64,000 bases of DNA from Pseudomonadota bacterium. GTDB taxonomy: Bacteria > Pseudomonadota > Gammaproteobacteria > Burkholderiales > Burkholderiaceae_B. Positions within the stretch are counted from its first letter, which is position 1, and every line of letters begins with the position of its first letter. The translations under genes were made by a program, and so were the position numbers. The DNA lies in contig JAFACG010000013.1 in assembly GCA_023425645.1 (NCBI GenBank), positions 16,043 to 80,042 on the forward strand, written 5' to 3'. The notes beneath the pieces are model-generated. The model made no database searches and had not been told where the DNA came from. It saw only the letters and a list, made by a program, of their open reading frames with translations. Positions 1 through 8,776 of this stretch are shown one piece after another.

Positions 1-1160
1 GGTATCAGAACAGCAGCATCCAGCAGTACAAGGACGAGCTTCAGGGCCAGTTGGCCGCCAACATCAGCGCCACGCAGCAGGCCAATCAGCGCGCCGAGCA
101 GGCGCTTGCGCAGTTGCAGCGCCAGTCCGACAAACTGAACGCCCTCGAACAGTCCTACCGGGATTCCACCGAACAGTTCCAGGACCTGAGCCAGGCTTTC
201 CAGACCATGACGGACAGCGGCTCGGACCTGATTCTTTTGAACGATATCGATCACCTGGCCACCATCGCTCAACAGCAGCTGCTGCTGGGCGGCAACGTGG
301 CCAACGCCATCGTCTCCCTGGAAGCCGCGCAGGCCCAGTTGGCGCGGGCCAACCGCGTGCGCCTGGCGCCGCTGCAACAGACCCTGAACGGGGATCTGGA
401 CCGCCTGCGCGCCGCTGCCACCGTGGACGTGGCCTCTTTGTCGCGCCAGCTGGACACCTTGTCGCGCTATGTCTCCGAAGCGCCATTGCTCGTGCCTGAC
501 GATGTCGCCGGCGGCGCCAGCACCCAGGCGCTGGACCTGCAGCCCGAGCAACAGGCGAGCGCCGAGCTGCCCGCTGATGCATCCTGGTGGGCGCGCAGCT
601 GGAACGCCGTGGAGCAGTGGAGCGCGGAAGCGTGGCGGTCCGTGACGCATGATCTGGGGCAGTTCGTGTCGGTGCGGCGTGTGGACGATGCGGCCGCGCT
701 GCTGATGTCGCCCGACCAGGCGGCCCGCCTGCGTGAAAACCTGCGCCTGCGCATCATGACCGCCCAGCTGGCCATGATGATGAACCAGTCTTCGGTCTGG
801 CAGACCGAGCTGGATGCCGTGATCACCGCGCTGGAGAAACGGTTCGACTTGCAGTCCAATGAGGTGCAGCAGGCCTTGCGGCTGACCCGTCAACTGCAGG
901 ACGCCCAAATCGGCGCCCGTCTGCCCACGGTCAACAATACCCTGGCCGCCATCGAAAGCCTGCGCCAGGCCGAGGCGGGCCGCGCCCAGGACAGGCAGCC
1001 GGCGGCTCCGTCCACGGAAGCTCCTGCCCAGGAGCCCGAATCCGAATCCTCCCCCGGCGAACAGCCGGCCCAGGAGCCGCCTGCTCCCGCTGCGAGCCAA
1101 TCCGAAGCCGGCGATGCCGCGCAGGCGACCAATGCCGTGGTCGGGCAGGCGCAGGGGTAA
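1..1160 (+). CDS. hemX: HemX-like protein, 5' end outside window
   Basis: The reading frame is open from base 3, so the start and N-terminal membrane anchor lie upstream. About 385 codons are visible. They are rich in Gln/Ala/Leu coiled-coil helices, with a central segment around a WWARSW motif and an RLRENLRLRIMTAQLAM stretch typical of the HemX (uroporphyrin-III C-methyltransferase-like) family, then a low-complexity Pro/Glu/Ala tail. HemX is an inner-membrane protein encoded beside heme genes; its biochemical role is unclear and it is not a proven methyltransferase. The stop lies 3 bp before hemY, which fits a hem(C)D-X-Y operon. Confidence 0.85.
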   Translation, partial: YQNSSIQQYKDELQGQLAANISATQQANQRAEQALAQLQRQSDKLNALEQSYRDSTEQFQDLSQAFQTMTDSGSDLILLNDIDHLATIAQQQLLLGGNVANAIVSLEAAQAQLARANRVRLAPLQQTLNGDLDRLRAAATVDVASLSRQLDTLSRYVSEAPLLVPDDVAGGASTQALDLQPEQQASAELPADASWWARSWNAVEQWSAEAWRSVTHDLGQFVSVRRVDDAAALLMSPDQAARLRENLRLRIMTAQLAMMMNQSSVWQTELDAVITALEKRFDLQSNEVQQALRLTRQLQDAQIGARLPTVNNTLAAIESLRQAEAGRAQDRQPAAPSTEAPAQEPESESSPGEQPAQEPPAPAASQSEAGDAAQATNAVVGQAQG

Positions 1161-1163
1161 GCG

Positions 1164-2660
1164 ATGCGTACTTGGTTCTGGACTCTCATTCTGTTCATTG
1201 CCGCCGTGGCGCTTGCCTTGGTGCTGCGTGAACACGCCGGTAATGTCTATCTGGCCACGCCGCATCATCTGGTGCGCTCCTCCCTGACTTTCGTCGTCTT
1301 GTCCCTGCTGGCCCTGTTCGTGGCCCTGTACATTCTGCTGCGGTTGCTGGCCTGGGTCAGCGGCGGTCCGGAGCGATTCCGGCTGTGGCGCGGCCGGCGC
1401 GCCCAGAAGCGCGACCAGACCTTGCTGGAAGCGGGCTGGATCAGCATCCTGGAAGGGCGCTACGACCAGGCCGAGAAAGACATGATGAAGCTCATGAGCA
1501 AGACCCGCTCGCAGAGCAGCAAGGTCGTCGCCGGCCTGGCCGCGGCCCGCGCCGCGCATTACCAGGGCGACATGACCCAGCGTGATGAAGCCCTGGCGGC
1601 GGCTCGCGCCGCCGCCGGCGAAGACACGCGCCTGAAGGAAGCCAGCGCCGTCGCCTCCGCCGAAATGTATCTGGACCAGAATCGCGCCCAGCAGGCCATA
1701 GCCCTGCTGCAGCCCCTGCAGGACGCCAGTTCGCGTCACCTGCACGCCACCCGGCTGCTGCTGCGCGCCTACAGGCAGCAAGGCGACGCCGAACGCGTCT
1801 ACGAACTGACCCGCCTGCTCATGCGCCGCAGCGGCATCGAACGCCAGGAAGCATTGAGACATATCGAGTTCGCGGCGGCAGCCCGGCTGCGCGCCGGCGG
1901 CAGCGAGCAGTTCAAGACGCTGTGGTCGGACCTGAAAGCCGACGAAAAGCTGCTGCCGGGCGTGGCCCTGGAAGCCGCCCTGATCCAGGAGCGCGAAGGC
2001 AACTACGAAGACGCGGGCCGCATCCTGGAGCCGGCCATTGCCGCCAGTTTCGACGCTCGCCTGCTGGAGGCCTACGCGCGATGCCCCGCCGAGCAGGTCG
2101 GCCGCCGCCTGGCCAAGGCGGAGGAATGGCTGCGCAGCCAGCCCAACAATCCCGTCCTGCTGTCCACGCTGGGCCATCTGTGCCTGACCAGCCAGCTCTG
2201 GGGGCAGGGGGAGCATTACCTGCTGCGCAGCCTGAAGATCCAGGGCGACCTGCGCAACCACGCGCTGCTGGGCAATCTGTACGACAGCCTGGGACGCCGG
2301 GACGAAGCGGTGGCTTATTGGCGCAAGGCCGCCTCCATGGCCGGCACGCTGCCGGTGCTGACGGTGGCCGGCGCCTTGCCGGCGGCCGACACCCGCATGG
2401 ATCCCGCGCACATCGACGGCGACAGCCTGCCCTCGGACCAGCAAGCCCAGGACCCGCCCTACGGCGCCAGCGCCGTGGCGGTCGACCTGCCCGACAGCGG
2501 TCGTCCTCTGCCCGTGGTGGAGCCCATCAAGCCGGCCCCCACGCCCAGCCAGGACGCGCTCACATCCTCGTCGGACCTGGACGATTATTTCGATACGGCG
2601 CCCATCCCCGGCGTCGATCTTTCCCAGACTTCGGACCGTCCCCGACGCTCCAACGATTAA
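1164..2660 (+). CDS. hemY: HemY, heme-biosynthesis-associated TPR membrane protein
   Basis: 498 aa. Two N-terminal membrane helices (about residues 4-20 and 38-62) are followed by a basic stretch and a long array of TPR-like helical repeats. This is the layout of the proteobacterial HemY family, which is distinct from the HemY of Gram-positives that is protoporphyrinogen oxidase. The C-terminal 100 residues are acidic and Pro-rich and are probably disordered. The ATG follows the hemX stop by 3 bp, so the two are co-transcribed and probably translationally coupled. The exact function is unknown; a scaffold role for heme enzymes at the inner membrane is an inference from the family. Confidence 0.88.
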   Translation: MRTWFWTLILFIAAVALALVLREHAGNVYLATPHHLVRSSLTFVVLSLLALFVALYILLRLLAWVSGGPERFRLWRGRRAQKRDQTLLEAGWISILEGRYDQAEKDMMKLMSKTRSQSSKVVAGLAAARAAHYQGDMTQRDEALAAARAAAGEDTRLKEASAVASAEMYLDQNRAQQAIALLQPLQDASSRHLHATRLLLRAYRQQGDAERVYELTRLLMRRSGIERQEALRHIEFAAAARLRAGGSEQFKTLWSDLKADEKLLPGVALEAALIQEREGNYEDAGRILEPAIAASFDARLLEAYARCPAEQVGRRLAKAEEWLRSQPNNPVLLSTLGHLCLTSQLWGQGEHYLLRSLKIQGDLRNHALLGNLYDSLGRRDEAVAYWRKAASMAGTLPVLTVAGALPAADTRMDPAHIDGDSLPSDQQAQDPPYGASAVAVDLPDSGRPLPVVEPIKPAPTPSQDALTSSSDLDDYFDTAPIPGVDLSQTSDRPRRSND

Positions 2661-2690
2661 CCCTCACCATCTTTTTTAAGGTTTGCAAGA

Positions 2691-3227
2691 ATGAGCCTAG
2701 ACCGCGTGCCAGCCGGCAAGAAACTGCCCGACGAGTTCAATGTCATCGTTGAAATTCCCATGAACTCCGACCCCGTGAAGTACGAAGTCGACGAGACTGG
2801 CGCTATTTTCGTGGACCGCTTCATGCTGACCGCGATGCACTATCCCTGCAACTACGGTTACATCCCCCAGACCATCTCCGAAGACGGCGATCCAGTGGAC
2901 GTGCTGGTCATCGCGCCGTTTCCCATCCAGATCGGCGCCGTGATCGCCTGCCGCGCCATCGGCGTGCTGAACATGGACGACGAAGCGGGCGGCGACGCCA
3001 AGCTGCTGGCCGTGCCCACGGACAAGCTGTATCCCCTGTACCGCCATATCCAGTCCCCCGACGACCTGCAGCCTGAAGAGCTCGAGCGCATCAAGCACTT
3101 CTTCGAGCACTACAAGGACATCGAGAAGGGCAAGTGGGTCAAGGTCAAGGGCTGGGACGGCGTGGAAGCCGCCAAGAAAGAGATCGTCGACGGCGCCAAA
3201 CGCTTCGCAGACAGCCAATCCAAATGA
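2691..3227 (+). CDS. ppa: Inorganic pyrophosphatase (family I)
   Basis: 178 aa, the normal length for a soluble family I enzyme. It hydrolyses PPi to phosphate in the cytoplasm and so drives biosynthetic reactions. The signature DGDPVDVLV places the metal-binding aspartates at D65, D67 and D70, the same numbering as the E. coli enzyme. E21, K30 and Y55 also fit conserved active-site positions. A spacer of 30 bp separates it from hemY. Its stop overlaps the ATG of the next gene (ATGA at 3224-3227), so the hydrolase downstream is coupled to it. Confidence 0.96.
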   Translation: MSLDRVPAGKKLPDEFNVIVEIPMNSDPVKYEVDETGAIFVDRFMLTAMHYPCNYGYIPQTISEDGDPVDVLVIAPFPIQIGAVIACRAIGVLNMDDEAGGDAKLLAVPTDKLYPLYRHIQSPDDLQPEELERIKHFFEHYKDIEKGKWVKVKGWDGVEAAKKEIVDGAKRFADSQSK

Positions 3228-3919
3228 ATACCGTCATCCCCACGCCACCCGTCGCGGCGCTGAACGTCCAGGACAGCGACCAGCTCTTTCCCGTGCGCCG
3301 CATCTACTGCGTAGGCCGCAACTACGTGGAGCACGCCCAGGAAATGGGCTTCACCGGCCGCGAAGATCCTTTCTTCTTCTGCAAGCCGGCCGACGCCATC
3401 CTGAACGTGCAGCCGGGCCAGGTCTGCGACATGCCGTATCCTTCCCGCACCCAGGACCTGCACCACGAGATCGAGCTCGTCGTGGCGCTGTCCAAGGGCG
3501 GGCGTGATCTGTCGGTGCAGCAGGCCGCGGAATGCGTGTGGGGATACGCGGTAGGTCTGGACATGACCCGTCGCGACCTTCAGGCCCAGGCCAAGAAAGC
3601 CGGCCGCCCCTGGGAAGTCGGCAAGGCCTTCGACCACTCGGCGCCCACCGGCCCGCTGGTGCCGCGCAGCCGCGTCGGCGAACTGACCGCCGGCGCCATC
3701 ACGCTGGACGTCAACGGCGAGCGCCGCCAGAGCGGAGACCTTTCGCAGCTGATCTGGAATGTGGCCGAGTCCATCGCCTATCTGTCGGGCCTGTTCGAGT
3801 TGCAGCCCGGCGACATCATCTTCACGGGCACGCCCGCAGGCGTCGGCGCGGTCGAGCGCGGCGATGTCATGCATGGCGCCATTGAAGGGGTGGGCAGCAT
3901 AGACGTGCGCCTGGTCTGA
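3224..3919 (+). CDS. Fumarylacetoacetate hydrolase family protein
   Basis: 231 aa from the ATG that overlaps the ppa stop; a longer in-frame extension upstream only reads through ppa. It is an FAH-fold enzyme with the YCVGRNY motif near the N-terminus, the metal-binding [10 protein letters not shown] stretch, and the conserved [13 protein letters not shown] near the C-terminus. Relatives hydrolyse or decarboxylate acylpyruvates and oxaloacetate (YcgM/FAHD1 type) or act in aromatic catabolism. No aromatic pathway neighbours are present, so an acylpyruvase or oxaloacetate-decarboxylase housekeeping role is more likely. Substrate not determined. Confidence 0.9.
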   Translation: MNTVIPTPPVAALNVQDSDQLFPVRRIYCVGRNYVEHAQEMGFTGREDPFFFCKPADAILNVQPGQVCDMPYPSRTQDLHHEIELVVALSKGGRDLSVQQAAECVWGYAVGLDMTRRDLQAQAKKAGRPWEVGKAFDHSAPTGPLVPRSRVGELTAGAITLDVNGERRQSGDLSQLIWNVAESIAYLSGLFELQPGDIIFTGTPAGVGAVERGDVMHGAIEGVGSIDVRLV

Positions 3920-3995
3920 TCGCCAGTCCTCGCGCAGGTTTCGCCGTTTGTGGCGAAGCGGAGCTGCGACAAAAGCATGCTTGTATCGTGACGAG

Positions 3996-4023
3996 GGAAC
4001 TCCGGCCGGATGGTCGGAGTTCC
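3996..4023 (+). other. Hairpin downstream of the FAH gene
   Basis: Perfect 9-bp arms GGAACTCCG / CGGAGTTCC with a 10-nt loop, followed by a short T-containing stretch. It lies about 75 bp past the hydrolase stop. It may be a terminator or an mRNA 3'-end structure for ppa-FAH; no real U tract is present. Confidence 0.5.
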
Positions 4024-4048
4024 TTCATTCCATTCATTGGGGAAGAAC

Positions 4049-4080
4049 CCGCCTGCCATATGGTTGCAGGCGGTTTTTTT
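4049..4080 (+). terminator. Rho-independent terminator
   Basis: Arms CCGCCTGC / GCAGGCGG enclose a 9-nt loop and are followed at once by seven T. This is a textbook intrinsic terminator on the + strand and is the likely end of the ppa-FAH transcript. The next ATG begins directly after the T tract. Confidence 0.8.
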
Positions 4081-4394
4081 ATGATGGCGCCAGCCCGACT
4101 CTTCGAGTCGACCATCCAGTTGCTTGATACGGTGCGTCAGGCTTTCGGCGAGCAGGCTATCGACCGCCTGATCGACATGCGCGAGCAGAAAAGCCGGGAG
4201 TGGTACTTGCGTGAGCTGAGCGACGCACTTGATCTGAAAACCCGCGTTGCGCGGCGGCCACCGCATGCCAAGGCTTCTGCCGAGCAGAGTTGGCGGTGTT
4301 TGAGCAAGTTCTGCAGGCGCGTGTGGAACGCGTCGAACACATTCTCAAGCGGGCACGACGTTGCGCCTGCAAGGTCGCCCCTATCCTGGATTGA
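4081..4394 (+). pseudogene. Frameshifted small helical protein, unrecognised
   Basis: The first frame from ATG 4081 gives about 65 coherent residues, including a LLDTVRQAFGEQAIDRLID stretch. The sense-like text then moves to another frame near 4260-4275 and continues as AELAVFEQVLQARVERVEHI, Lys/Arg/Cys-rich, to a stop at 4394. Joined, it would be a mostly helical cytoplasmic protein of about 103 aa. The shift suggests an inactivated gene, or a base-call error. No family recognised. It starts right behind a terminator and has no visible ribosome binding site, another sign that it may not be expressed. Confidence 0.4.
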
Positions 4395-4451
4395 TGAGGA
4401 TAAGCATTTACCATGCTGGAATGGTGCAAGCGCTTTTCCATCGGCCTTGGC

Positions 4452-4545
4452 CTATGCAAATGATCTGTGCTCGGCCTGGCGTGCAGGCAGCCTGGCGAGC
4501 AGAAGCAAAGCGGCAATGGCGAGCGCCCAGGCACTATGGATGCTT
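4452..4545 (-). pseudogene. C-terminal remnant of an MFS transporter
   Basis: Reading the minus strand, about 30 codons before a TAG at 4452 encode a hydrophobic helix, SAWALAIAALLLLARLP, then a polar tail ending HRSFA. This is the usual look of the last membrane helix and tail of a drug:H+ antiporter-type MFS protein. An in-frame stop lies just upstream, so nothing else of the gene remains. It sits directly after the LysR gene on the same strand and suggests that an older transporter gene was lost there. Confidence 0.45.
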
Positions 4546-4596
4546 CAACGGCGCATGTGTACGAAAGCCGGGAGAAGAAGGCGCCACAGCGCATCA

Positions 4597-5514
4597 TCAG
4601 TCCCATGTTTCTTTCCGCGCCATGTTATTCCCTGCGGAAAACGCATCGACCATGAAGTCGATGAATACGCGCAGCTTCGGAGCCAGGTGCTTGCTCGACG
4701 GCCACAGCAGCCGGAAGGTGCCTTGATGTTCAATGTACGCATCCAGCACCGTGACCAGCTCGCCCCGCATTATGGCCTGCCGCACCATGAAATCCGGCAG
4801 ACAGGCGATGCCCAGGCCCGCCATGGCCACATCCATCAAAGCCGCCGATGTGTTGCACGCCATTGTGGCGGGCAGCGTCCATTCGGGCACCTTTTCGTCG
4901 CGCTTCAATGGCCACGGCTCGAACTTGCCCGTGCTGGGAAACTTGTGCTGCAGACAAGCGTGCTGCGCCAGGTCGGCGGGAACCTCGGGCATCCCTCGCC
5001 TGGCCAAGTAGTCCGGCGAGGCGACTAGTTGCAGCCGGTAGTTGCCGAGCGGGCGCGACATGAGGCGTGAATCGCTCGGTTCTCCGGTGCGCATCACCAC
5101 ATCAAAACCTTCTTCTATCACGTCTACCAGGCGATCCGAGATATCCACGTCCAGTTCGATGGCCGGATAGCGGTGCATGAAGGCGGTCAACGCGGGCATG
5201 ACCAGCATCCCGACCAGGGGCAGGCTGATGCGCAGCCGGCCCCGTGGGGCCTGCAGGGTTTCGGACAGTTCCAGCTCGGCCGCCTCGACTTCGCACAGGA
5301 TGCGTCGGCAGCGCTCAAGGAACAGCGCACCCTCGGCGGTCAGCGTGATGCTGCGCGTGCTTCGGTGGAACAGACGCACGCCCAGCCGTTCTTCCAGCCG
5401 AGACACGCTTTTACCCACGGCTGATGACGATACGCCAAGGTTGCGCCCAGCCTTGGAGAAGCTGCGTGTCTCCGCCGCCTGCACAAAGAACGCGATGCCG
5501 CTGAGGGATTCCAT
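4597..5514 (-). CDS. LysR-family transcriptional regulator
   Basis: 305 aa, normal LysR length. The N-terminal winged helix-turn-helix spans about residues 5-62 (FVQAAETRSFSKAGRNLGVS, then LGVRLFHRSTRSITLT). It is followed by a linker helix and a periplasmic-binding-protein-like effector domain. The gene is divergent from the MFS exporter at 5668, and the shared 153-bp region holds a 12-bp repeat suited to a LysR-type operator. The expected job is ligand-responsive control of that exporter and of itself. The ATG at 5514 fits the usual LysR N-terminus. Confidence 0.92.
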   Translation of the reverse strand: MESLSGIAFFVQAAETRSFSKAGRNLGVSSSAVGKSVSRLEERLGVRLFHRSTRSITLTAEGALFLERCRRILCEVEAAELELSETLQAPRGRLRISLPLVGMLVMPALTAFMHRYPAIELDVDISDRLVDVIEEGFDVVMRTGEPSDSRLMSRPLGNYRLQLVASPDYLARRGMPEVPADLAQHACLQHKFPSTGKFEPWPLKRDEKVPEWTLPATMACNTSAALMDVAMAGLGIACLPDFMVRQAIMRGELVTVLDAYIEHQGTFRLLWPSSKHLAPKLRVFIDFMVDAFSAGNNMARKETWD

Positions 5515-5536
5515 GGTGTCACCAATTAAAGAAAAT

Positions 5537-5578
5537 TTGTCTTATATGTTCAGAACATTAGCATTATTGTCTTATATG
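5537..5578. promoter_or_regulatory. Two direct 12-bp repeats, putative LysR/MFS operator
   Basis: TTGTCTTATATG occurs at 5537-5548 and again, identically, at 5567-5578, exactly 30 bp apart (about three helical turns). Both lie between the divergent LysR and MFS genes, and the region is much AT-richer than its surroundings. Binding of a LysR tetramer to spaced sites is usual for the family; that these are its sites is inference. Confidence 0.5.
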
Positions 5579-5667
5579 GAGGATAAGCGCACCATGACTT
5601 CCTATGTTCAATTCGTGCCGATTCCGTGCCATATGTGCTCGCCATCGGCACCTGAAAAGGCAGATAC

Positions 5668-6804
5668 ATGGAAATTTCGACAACAACGACACTCGGAACC
5701 GGCACGAAGTCGGCGCGCCTTCCCATTGCATCGCTTCTGGCCCTGGCGCTGGCCGGCTTCGTCACGATCCTGACCGAAGCCCTGCCAGCGGGCCTGCTGC
5801 CGCAGATCAGCGCGGGGCTGGAGGTTTCCGAGGCACTGGCCGGGCAGCTCGTTACGGTCTACGCCATTGGATCGCTGGCGGCTGCGATCCCGCTGACTGC
5901 CGCCACGCAGGGTGTGCGCCGTCGCCCGCTGCTGCTTGCGGCTATTGCGGGTTTCGTCCTTGCCAATACCGTGACCACGTTCTCCGGTAGCTATGGCCTG
6001 ACGATGGTGGCGCGTTTCCTCGCGGGCGTGTCGGCCGGTCTGCTGTGGGCGCTGCTGGCCGGCTACGCCGCGCGGATGGTGTCCGCTCATCAGAAGGGCC
6101 GGGCCATCGCCATTGCGATGGTCGGCACGCCGCTGGCGCTGTCGCTGGGCGTGCCGGCGGGCACGTTCCTTGGCAAGCTGGTCGGCTGGCGGATGTGCTT
6201 CGGCATCATGAGCGGGCTCGCGCTGCTGCTCATGGTGTGGGTGCGCGTCAAGGTTCCGGACTTTGCTGGACAGTCAGCGGGCAAGCGGCGGTCGCTGGGG
6301 CATATCTTTACCGTGGCTGGTGTGCGCCCGGTGTTGTTCGTGGTGCTGGTCTTCGTGCTGGCACACAACATTCTTTATACCTACATCGCGCCGTTCCTGG
6401 CGGCGGCGGGCATGGTTGAACGGACGGATTTGGTATTGCTGGTCTTCGGTGCTACCTCGCTGATGGGTATCTGGATCATCGGCGTGCTGATCGACCGCCA
6501 TCTGCGTGGGCTGACGCTTGCCAGCACGGCCTTGTTCGGCCTGTCGGCGCTGGCGCTCGGCGCGGCGGGCGACATGCCTGCGGCGGTCTATGCGGCGGTA
6601 GCCGCCTGGGGACTGGCTTTTGGCGGCGCGGCGACGCTGTTCCAGACTGCCATCGCCAAGACGGCCGGGGATGCGGCCGATGTGGCGCAGTCGATGCTGG
6701 TCACGGCCTGGAACATGGCTATCGCGGGCGGCGGCATGATCGGCGGCGTGCTGCTGGATCACTTGGGCGTGCTGCGTTCTCCCCTGCGCTGCTGGTGCTG
6801 TTGA
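5668..6804 (+). CDS. MFS exporter (DHA1 type), C-terminus frameshifted
   Basis: 378 aa in the visible frame, with about 11-12 membrane helices and motif A-like and antiporter-motif segments (RFLAGVSAGLLWALLAGYAA). It resembles drug/sugar efflux MFS proteins of the arabinose-efflux/chloramphenicol-exporter type. The last helix is broken: after HLGV (about 6774) the frame runs into LRSPLRCWCC and stops, while the adjacent frame reads on as SPALLVLLMVTFAVVWAARQ to a TAA at 6864-6866. A single-base change would restore a protein of about 398 aa. Divergent from the LysR gene, which probably controls it. Function may be impaired. Confidence 0.8.
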   Translation: MEISTTTTLGTGTKSARLPIASLLALALAGFVTILTEALPAGLLPQISAGLEVSEALAGQLVTVYAIGSLAAAIPLTAATQGVRRRPLLLAAIAGFVLANTVTTFSGSYGLTMVARFLAGVSAGLLWALLAGYAARMVSAHQKGRAIAIAMVGTPLALSLGVPAGTFLGKLVGWRMCFGIMSGLALLLMVWVRVKVPDFAGQSAGKRRSLGHIFTVAGVRPVLFVVLVFVLAHNILYTYIAPFLAAAGMVERTDLVLLVFGATSLMGIWIIGVLIDRHLRGLTLASTALFGLSALALGAAGDMPAAVYAAVAAWGLAFGGAATLFQTAIAKTAGDAADVAQSMLVTAWNMAIAGGGMIGGVLLDHLGVLRSPLRCWCC

Positions 6805-6866
6805 TGGTCACGTTCGCCGTGGTATGGGCCGCGAGACAGCATGGCTTTCCAGCGGCAGGGAGGTAA
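6775..6866 (+). pseudogene. Out-of-frame last segment of the MFS exporter
   Basis: The frame one base off from the exporter encodes AAFSPALLVLLMVTFAVVWA followed by a short basic tail and TAA. It is a typical terminal MFS helix and continues the protein whose own frame ends prematurely at 6804. It supports a recent single-base deletion near 6770-6780, or a sequencing error. Confidence 0.6.
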
Positions 6867-6951
6867 GACGCGATGAAACTTGGCATTCGATGTTGCCGAA
6901 GGATCGCGCTGCGCCTTCAAGGTGGGTTGGCACAGTCCTTCGTGTACCGCC

Positions 6952-7398
6952 TCATATCACTTTCCGCACCTCGGTGACGGCGGGCGGCAGCACAGAGCCA
7001 TCCTTCGCTTGCGGTTCCATATGGAGAACCGGCTTGCCCGTGCGCTTGTCGATCAGCACCGAATGGCGCTCGCCGCGCTCGAACAGGTGCCGCTCGCCCC
7101 ATTGGCGCAGAGCGACCACGACGGGAAACAGGCTCTCGCCCTTGGCGGTCAGGACGTACTCCTGATAAGCCGTGCCATCCGAAGCGTCTTGTGTTTTGAG
7201 AACCCCCGCATCGACCAGCTTACGCAGTCGGTCGGAGAGAATGTTTCGCGCCACCCCCAGGCTTCGTTGGAAATCGCCGAAACGGCGCATGCCATCGAAG
7301 GCATCGCGCACGATGAGAAGCGACCATCGATCCCCGATCAGATCGACGGAGCGGGCAACAGGACAAGGTTCGTCGCTGATGGGCTTGCGGCGCGGCAT
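6952..7398 (-). CDS. HxlR-family transcriptional regulator
   Basis: 148 aa. A winged helix-turn-helix of the HxlR type spans residues 10-110: CPVARSVDLIGDRWSLLIVR, then FGDFQRSLGVARNILSDRLR and the wing GTAYQEYVLTAKG. The N-terminal Cys (C12) preceding VARSVDLIGDRW is where redox- or electrophile-sensing HxlR proteins carry their reactive Cys. Divergent from the MFS gene at 7510, which it probably represses. The start ATG at 7398 is the family's usual beginning. Confidence 0.92.
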   Translation of the reverse strand: MPRRKPISDEPCPVARSVDLIGDRWSLLIVRDAFDGMRRFGDFQRSLGVARNILSDRLRKLVDAGVLKTQDASDGTAYQEYVLTAKGESLFPVVVALRQWGERHLFERGERHSVLIDKRTGKPVLHMEPQAKDGSVLPPAVTEVRKVI

Positions 7399-7433
7399 GG
7401 AATATCCTCGCTGAATGACAGGGATAAATCTTC

Positions 7434-7488
7434 TGGTTGCATTTTAAAACCACATGGCCTAGCATTCAACAAGTTTTCTTTTGAAACT
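7434..7488. promoter_or_regulatory. Two short dyads between the HxlR and MFS genes
   Basis: TGGTT / AACCA (7434-7438, 7448-7452) and AGTTT / AAACT (7472-7476, 7484-7488) lie in the AT-rich 111-bp region between the two divergent starts. They are candidate HxlR operator half-sites, chosen by symmetry and position only. Confidence 0.35.
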
Positions 7489-7509
7489 AGATTGGGTGAG
7501 CATGGGATC

Positions 7510-8754
7510 ATGAAGGCTTTTCTTGCACCATCGTCACAGCCAGGCGGAAGCAGCGCGCCGGCACAAGCTGCGGACATGCCCCGCAGCTTGGTATGGCTGT
7601 TCGCCGTTGCCAGCGGCTTGAGCGTGGCGAATGTTTATTACGCCCAACCTTTGCTCGACGCACTGGCGCGGGACTTTGACATCGGCCATGCGGCGGTCGG
7701 CGGCGTCATCACGGCCTCGCAGATCGGTTGTGCGCTGGCCTTGCTGCTGCTGGTACCGCTTGGCGATCGCCTGGATCGCCGCCGCCTGATGGCAATGCAG
7801 CTGCTGGCGCTGGTGGCCGCGCTGGCAGCAGTGGGCATGGCGCAGTCAGTACCTGGCTTACTGGCTGGAGTGCTTGCCATCGGCTTGCTGGGTACGGCGA
7901 TGACGCAGGGACTGGTCGCCTATGCGGCCAGTGCCGCCGCGTCCCATGAACAAGGGCGTGTCGTCGGAGCGGCGCAAAGCGGCGTATTCATCGGGCTTTT
8001 GCTGGCTCGGGTGTTTGCCGGAAGCATCAGCGACCTGGCCGGCTGGCGCGGCGTTTATCTTTGCGCCGCTGCGCTGATGATGGTGCTCGCGCTGCCGCTT
8101 TGGAAGCGGCTGCCAATTCTGGCCGCCATGCCGAATGCGATGAGCTATCCGCGTCTGATCGCATCCATGCTGGCGCTGCTGCGGGAAGAAAAGGCGTTGC
8201 AAGTGCGAGGTGTGCTGGCGCTGCTGATGTTCGCGGCGTTCAACATCTTCTGGAGCGCACTTGTGCTTGCGTTGAGTGCGCCGCCCTTTGGCTTCTCACA
8301 TACCGTCATCGGTGCTTTTGGCCTGGTCGGCGTGGTCGGTGCGCTGGCCGCCGCTCGAGCCGGACAATGGGCCGACCGCGGACATGCCCAGCGCACCAGT
8401 GCGGCGGCGCTTGTAGCGCTGCTGTTGGCTTGGTGGCCGCTGTCGCTGATGGAACGCTCGCTTGGCGCACTGGTGGTCGGCATCGTGCTGCTCGATCTGG
8501 GCGGGCAAGCGCTGCACGTCACCAACCAGAGCATGATTTTTCGCACCCGGCCCGAGTCCCATAGCCGGCTGGTCGGTCTCTACATGCTGTTCTACGCGGT
8601 CGGCAGCGGGCTGGGCGCAATCGGCACGACCGCGACCTATGCCCATGCGGGCTGGCAGGGCGTGTGTTTGCTGGGCGCAGCGGTCAGTCTGCTGGCGCTG
8701 CTGTTCTGGTGGGCGACGCGGCGAATAAGGTTCCCAGCGGCGGCTCAGGCATGA
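7510..8754 (+). CDS. MFS transporter (DHA1 type)
   Basis: 414 aa with twelve predicted membrane helices. Helix 1 contains ASGLSVANVYYAQPLLD, a segment found in a large group of proteobacterial MFS exporters paired with HxlR or LysR regulators, and motif A appears as PLGDRLDRRRL. Start ATG 7510 was chosen because the longer frame upstream only reads through the HxlR gene in antisense. A multidrug or metabolite exporter is likely; the substrate is unknown. Regulation by the divergent HxlR protein is expected. This makes two regulator-exporter pairs side by side. Confidence 0.9.
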   Translation: MKAFLAPSSQPGGSSAPAQAADMPRSLVWLFAVASGLSVANVYYAQPLLDALARDFDIGHAAVGGVITASQIGCALALLLLVPLGDRLDRRRLMAMQLLALVAALAAVGMAQSVPGLLAGVLAIGLLGTAMTQGLVAYAASAAASHEQGRVVGAAQSGVFIGLLLARVFAGSISDLAGWRGVYLCAAALMMVLALPLWKRLPILAAMPNAMSYPRLIASMLALLREEKALQVRGVLALLMFAAFNIFWSALVLALSAPPFGFSHTVIGAFGLVGVVGALAAARAGQWADRGHAQRTSAAALVALLLAWWPLSLMERSLGALVVGIVLLDLGGQALHVTNQSMIFRTRPESHSRLVGLYMLFYAVGSGLGAIGTTATYAHAGWQGVCLLGAAVSLLALLFWWATRRIRFPAAAQA

Positions 8755-8776
8755 AGCAGCGATTGGGGGATCTCGA

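Noticed and set aside
5177..5773. Plus-strand frame across the LysR start and the LysR/MFS promoter
   Set aside because: Antisense to LysR and then out of frame with the MFS gene; no family resemblance.
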